Assembly (NCBI GenBank): GCA_050736615.1
Contig: JBOHWL010000178.1
Coordinates: forward strand, 1 to 15,249
Source of the DNA: JBOHWJ01 sp050736615
GTDB taxonomy: Bacteria; Desulfobacterota; Binatia; Binatales; Binataceae
DNA: 15,249 nucleotides
Reading direction: 5' to 3'
In this document: positions 13,540 to 15,249 of the stretch, one piece after another
Layout: the number at the start of each line of letters is the position of its first letter
How positions within the stretch are numbered: the stretch's first letter is position 1
Made by a program: the position numbers and the translations under genes
Notes under the pieces: model-generated
What the model saw: the letters and a program-made list of their open reading frames with translations, nothing else
What the model was told of the DNA's origin: nothing
The model's database searches: none

Positions 13540-14652
13540 ATGGCGTATAAAGTCTTAGTCCTCAGGGGTGACGGCATCGGTCCCGAAGTCGTCGGCGAAG
13601 CGCTGCAGGTGCTCAAAGTGGTGGCGCGCCAGGCGGCGGTGGATATCGAATTCAAGGACGCGCCGGCTGGCGGCCACGCGATCGATAGTTTCGGTACGCC
13701 GCTGCCGGACAACGTGCTGCGGCAGGCGCTCGCCAGCGACGCCGTCCTGCTCGGCGCGGTCGGCGGTCCGAAATGGGATAGCCCCAAAGCTGAGGTGCGT
13801 CCCGAGCAGGCGCTACTCGCGTTACGCAAGGAACTCGGCTTGTTCGCCAATCTGCGCCCGGTCAAAGCGGTGAAGGAATTCATCACGGCCTCGCCGTTGC
13901 GCGCCGATATCATCAATGGTGTCGATTTGGTGGTGGTGCGCGAACTCACCGGCGGCATCTATTACGGCCGTCCCAGTGAACGCCGTCAGACTGCAAACGG
14001 CAGCGAAGCGGTGGATACCTGCGTTTATAACGAAGCGGAAATCCGCCGCGTGCTGCAATTCGCCTTCGAGCTCGCGCGCAGCCGCCGCAAGCACGTCACT
14101 TCGGTCGATAAGGCCAATATCCTCGCGACCTCGCGCTTATGGCGTGAAATCGCGGCCGGCATGGCGCTGGAATTCAAAGACATCAGCTTCGATAACCAAC
14201 TCGTCGATTCGATGGCGATGCATCTGATCCGTCGGCCGCGCGATTTCGACGTGATCGTGACGGAAAATATGTTTGGCGATATCCTGACCGATGAGGCCTC
14301 GGTGCTGGCCGGTTCAATGGGCTTGCTGCCGTCGGCTTCGCTGGGCGAAGAAATGAACACTGCCGGCTTTCGCGTCGGCCTGTATGAGCCGATTCATGGC
14401 AGCGCACCGGATATCGCCGGCCGCGATGAGGCCAATCCGCTCGCCGCGATTCTATCCGGCGCGATGCTGCTCGAGCATTCGCTCGGCATGAAAGCCGAGG
14501 CGGAGCGAATCGAACAGGCGGTCGAAGCCGTCGTGCGCGACGGTTATCGTACGCGTGATCTTAACGTCGGCGGCGGCACCAAGCTGGTCGGATGCAAAGC
14601 GATGGGCCGCTTGGTGCGCGAGAAAATCGAAAGCCTCGATACGGGAGTGTGA
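13540..14652 (+). CDS. leuB: 3-isopropylmalate dehydrogenase
   Basis: Third step of leucine synthesis: NAD-dependent oxidation and decarboxylation of 3-isopropylmalate, as a cytoplasmic dimer. 370 residues from the ATG at 13540; a TTG at 13534 is possible but gives only two more residues. Seen: VLRGDGIGPEVV at the N-terminus, LLGAVGGPKWD, LGLFANLRPVK (substrate Arg residues), VVVRELTGGIYYGRP, HVTSVDKANIL, VTENMFGDILTDEAS (metal-binding Asp residues) and EPIHGSAPDIAG (NAD-binding). No strong Shine-Dalgarno is seen. The stop abuts the next ATG (TGAATG), so the downstream gene is probably co-translated. Confidence 0.98.
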   Translation: MAYKVLVLRGDGIGPEVVGEALQVLKVVARQAAVDIEFKDAPAGGHAIDSFGTPLPDNVLRQALASDAVLLGAVGGPKWDSPKAEVRPEQALLALRKELGLFANLRPVKAVKEFITASPLRADIINGVDLVVVRELTGGIYYGRPSERRQTANGSEAVDTCVYNEAEIRRVLQFAFELARSRRKHVTSVDKANILATSRLWREIAAGMALEFKDISFDNQLVDSMAMHLIRRPRDFDVIVTENMFGDILTDEASVLAGSMGLLPSASLGEEMNTAGFRVGLYEPIHGSAPDIAGRDEANPLAAILSGAMLLEHSLGMKAEAERIEQAVEAVVRDGYRTRDLNVGGGTKLVGCKAMGRLVREKIESLDTGV

Positions 14653-15249
14653 ATGACGGCGGCGAGCAGCCGCGAACCGCGAGTGGCCGTGGTGGGCGCC
14701 ACCGGCACGATCGGCAGCCAGATTGCCGCGCTGGTGCGTACGCATGCGTTCGGCGCCGAATTCGTTTTGTTCAATACCGAGGGCGGCGCGACCGACGATA
14801 TTGAAGCCGGCGAACAGACGCTCGAAGTTGCTCCTTTGGAATCGCCCGCGCGCTTGGCTGGTTTTGATCTGGCGTTCCTCGCCGTGCCCGAAAGTGTCGC
14901 CGATGAAATCGTGGCGGCGCGCCCCGGACCGATTCTGATCGACCTGAGCGCCGCGGCCCGCGCGCCTTCCAACATCCCCCTGGTCGCACCCGGGCTCACC
15001 CCGCGCGAACGTGTCAATCAACTCAAAGTCGGCGGCCTGTTCGCCGTCCCGCATCCGGGTGCCTATGTGCTGGCGACCATAATTAGTGCGCTGGAAAATG
15101 GTTCCAGTATCGCCGCGACCATAATTGTGAGCGCGGGCGCGGGCGGACGCGAGCGGGTCAGCGAGTTGTTCAATCAGTCAGTCGATCTGCTCAATGCGCG
15201 GCTCGACCTTGAAGACGATCGGACCCAGCTCGCCTTTAATTTGTTCAAC
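14653..15249 (+). CDS. Aspartate-semialdehyde dehydrogenase family protein, USG-1-like (partial, 3' end outside window)
   Basis: First 199 residues of an Asd-family protein. Seen: NAD(P)-binding loop VAVVGATGTIGSQIA (GxxGxxG), LAFLAVPESVADE, ILIDLSAAARAPSNIPLVAPG (the VIDxSxxxR-like strand), and near the end NQSVDLLNARLDLEDD with QLAFNLF. True Asd has a catalytic Cys in a P-N-C-S/T motif; here the equivalent stretch is AVPHPGAYV (residues 131-139), with Pro135 where Cys should be. This region and the QSxxLLN...QLAFN segment are closer to E. coli Usg (AVPDS, AGQSAKLLNG, RQLAFNML), a paralog without the catalytic Cys and with unclear function. GGGAG at 14643-14647 gives a good Shine-Dalgarno. 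A leuB-asd-usg order is known in Pseudomonas; here the Cys-less form follows leuB directly. Confidence 0.82.
   Translation, partial: MTAASSREPRVAVVGATGTIGSQIAALVRTHAFGAEFVLFNTEGGATDDIEAGEQTLEVAPLESPARLAGFDLAFLAVPESVADEIVAARPGPILIDLSAAARAPSNIPLVAPGLTPRERVNQLKVGGLFAVPHPGAYVLATIISALENGSSIAATIIVSAGAGGRERVSELFNQSVDLLNARLDLEDDRTQLAFNLFN

Noticed and set aside
1..15249. CRISPR array, tRNA or rRNA genes, insertion sequences, prophage genes
   Set aside because: No regularly spaced repeats, no cloverleaf-like sequence and no transposase or phage-like protein were seen in any gap or frame.

Overview
The window (about 60% G+C by eye, nearly all genes on the + strand) is a chromosomal core-biosynthesis segment from a Gram-negative bacterium. 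The gene orders rpsB-tsf-pyrH-frr-uppS-cdsA-rseP and ilvN-ilvC-psd-pssA-leuA-leuB-asd-like resemble those of deltaproteobacterial-type lineages (Desulfobacterota, Geobacter-like, Binatota and relatives). That placement is an inference from gene order and composition; no rRNA or other decisive marker is present.

Layout. 1-1270: end of rpsB (ribosomal protein S2) and a short-form tsf (EF-Ts), with a bulged hairpin between them. 1271-1598: a 328-base gap holding a probable dispersed repeat with inverted ends. 1599-6907: a compact run of pyrH (UMP kinase), frr (ribosome recycling), uppS (undecaprenyl diphosphate synthase), cdsA (CDP-diacylglycerol synthase), rseP (intramembrane protease with an unusually large insertion), tsaB (tRNA t6A synthesis) and a small DUF465/YdcH-like protein. 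6947-10082: ilvN, ilvC, psd and pssA, joining branched-chain amino acid synthesis to phosphatidylethanolamine synthesis. 10083-11395: a toxin-antitoxin module of the VapBC45 type (MerR-like HTH plus DUF433 antitoxin, DUF5615 PIN-like toxin) lying between pssA and leuA. 11396-13291: a leucine-type transcription attenuator (promoter, leader peptide, competing hairpins, intrinsic terminator) followed by leuA. 13292-15249: a gap with two small hairpins, leuB, and the start of an aspartate-semialdehyde-dehydrogenase-like gene that runs off the window.

How the genes work together. The first half couples translation (S2, EF-Ts, RRF, t6A), UMP supply, and lipid and envelope supply (UppS, CdsA, RseP). 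CdsA makes the CDP-diacylglycerol that PssA uses, and Psd then decarboxylates the PssA product to phosphatidylethanolamine. IlvN/IlvC and LeuA/LeuB are steps in valine/isoleucine and leucine synthesis; ilvB, ilvD, leuC and leuD are not in the window.

The best non-routine signals are: (1) the leuA attenuator, whose 27-codon leader peptide appears to begin at or next to the predicted transcription start; (2) the toxin-antitoxin module inserted into a biosynthetic cluster; (3) an extra segment of roughly 100 residues in RseP; (4) an Asd-family protein with Pro where the catalytic Cys should be, resembling USG-1; (5) a CdsA whose signature Asp is replaced by Cys; (6) a repeat element between tsf and pyrH; (7) a 16-codon ORF with the best Shine-Dalgarno of its region, overlapping the start of uppS. 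I found no CRISPR, tRNA, rRNA, phage or transposase genes.
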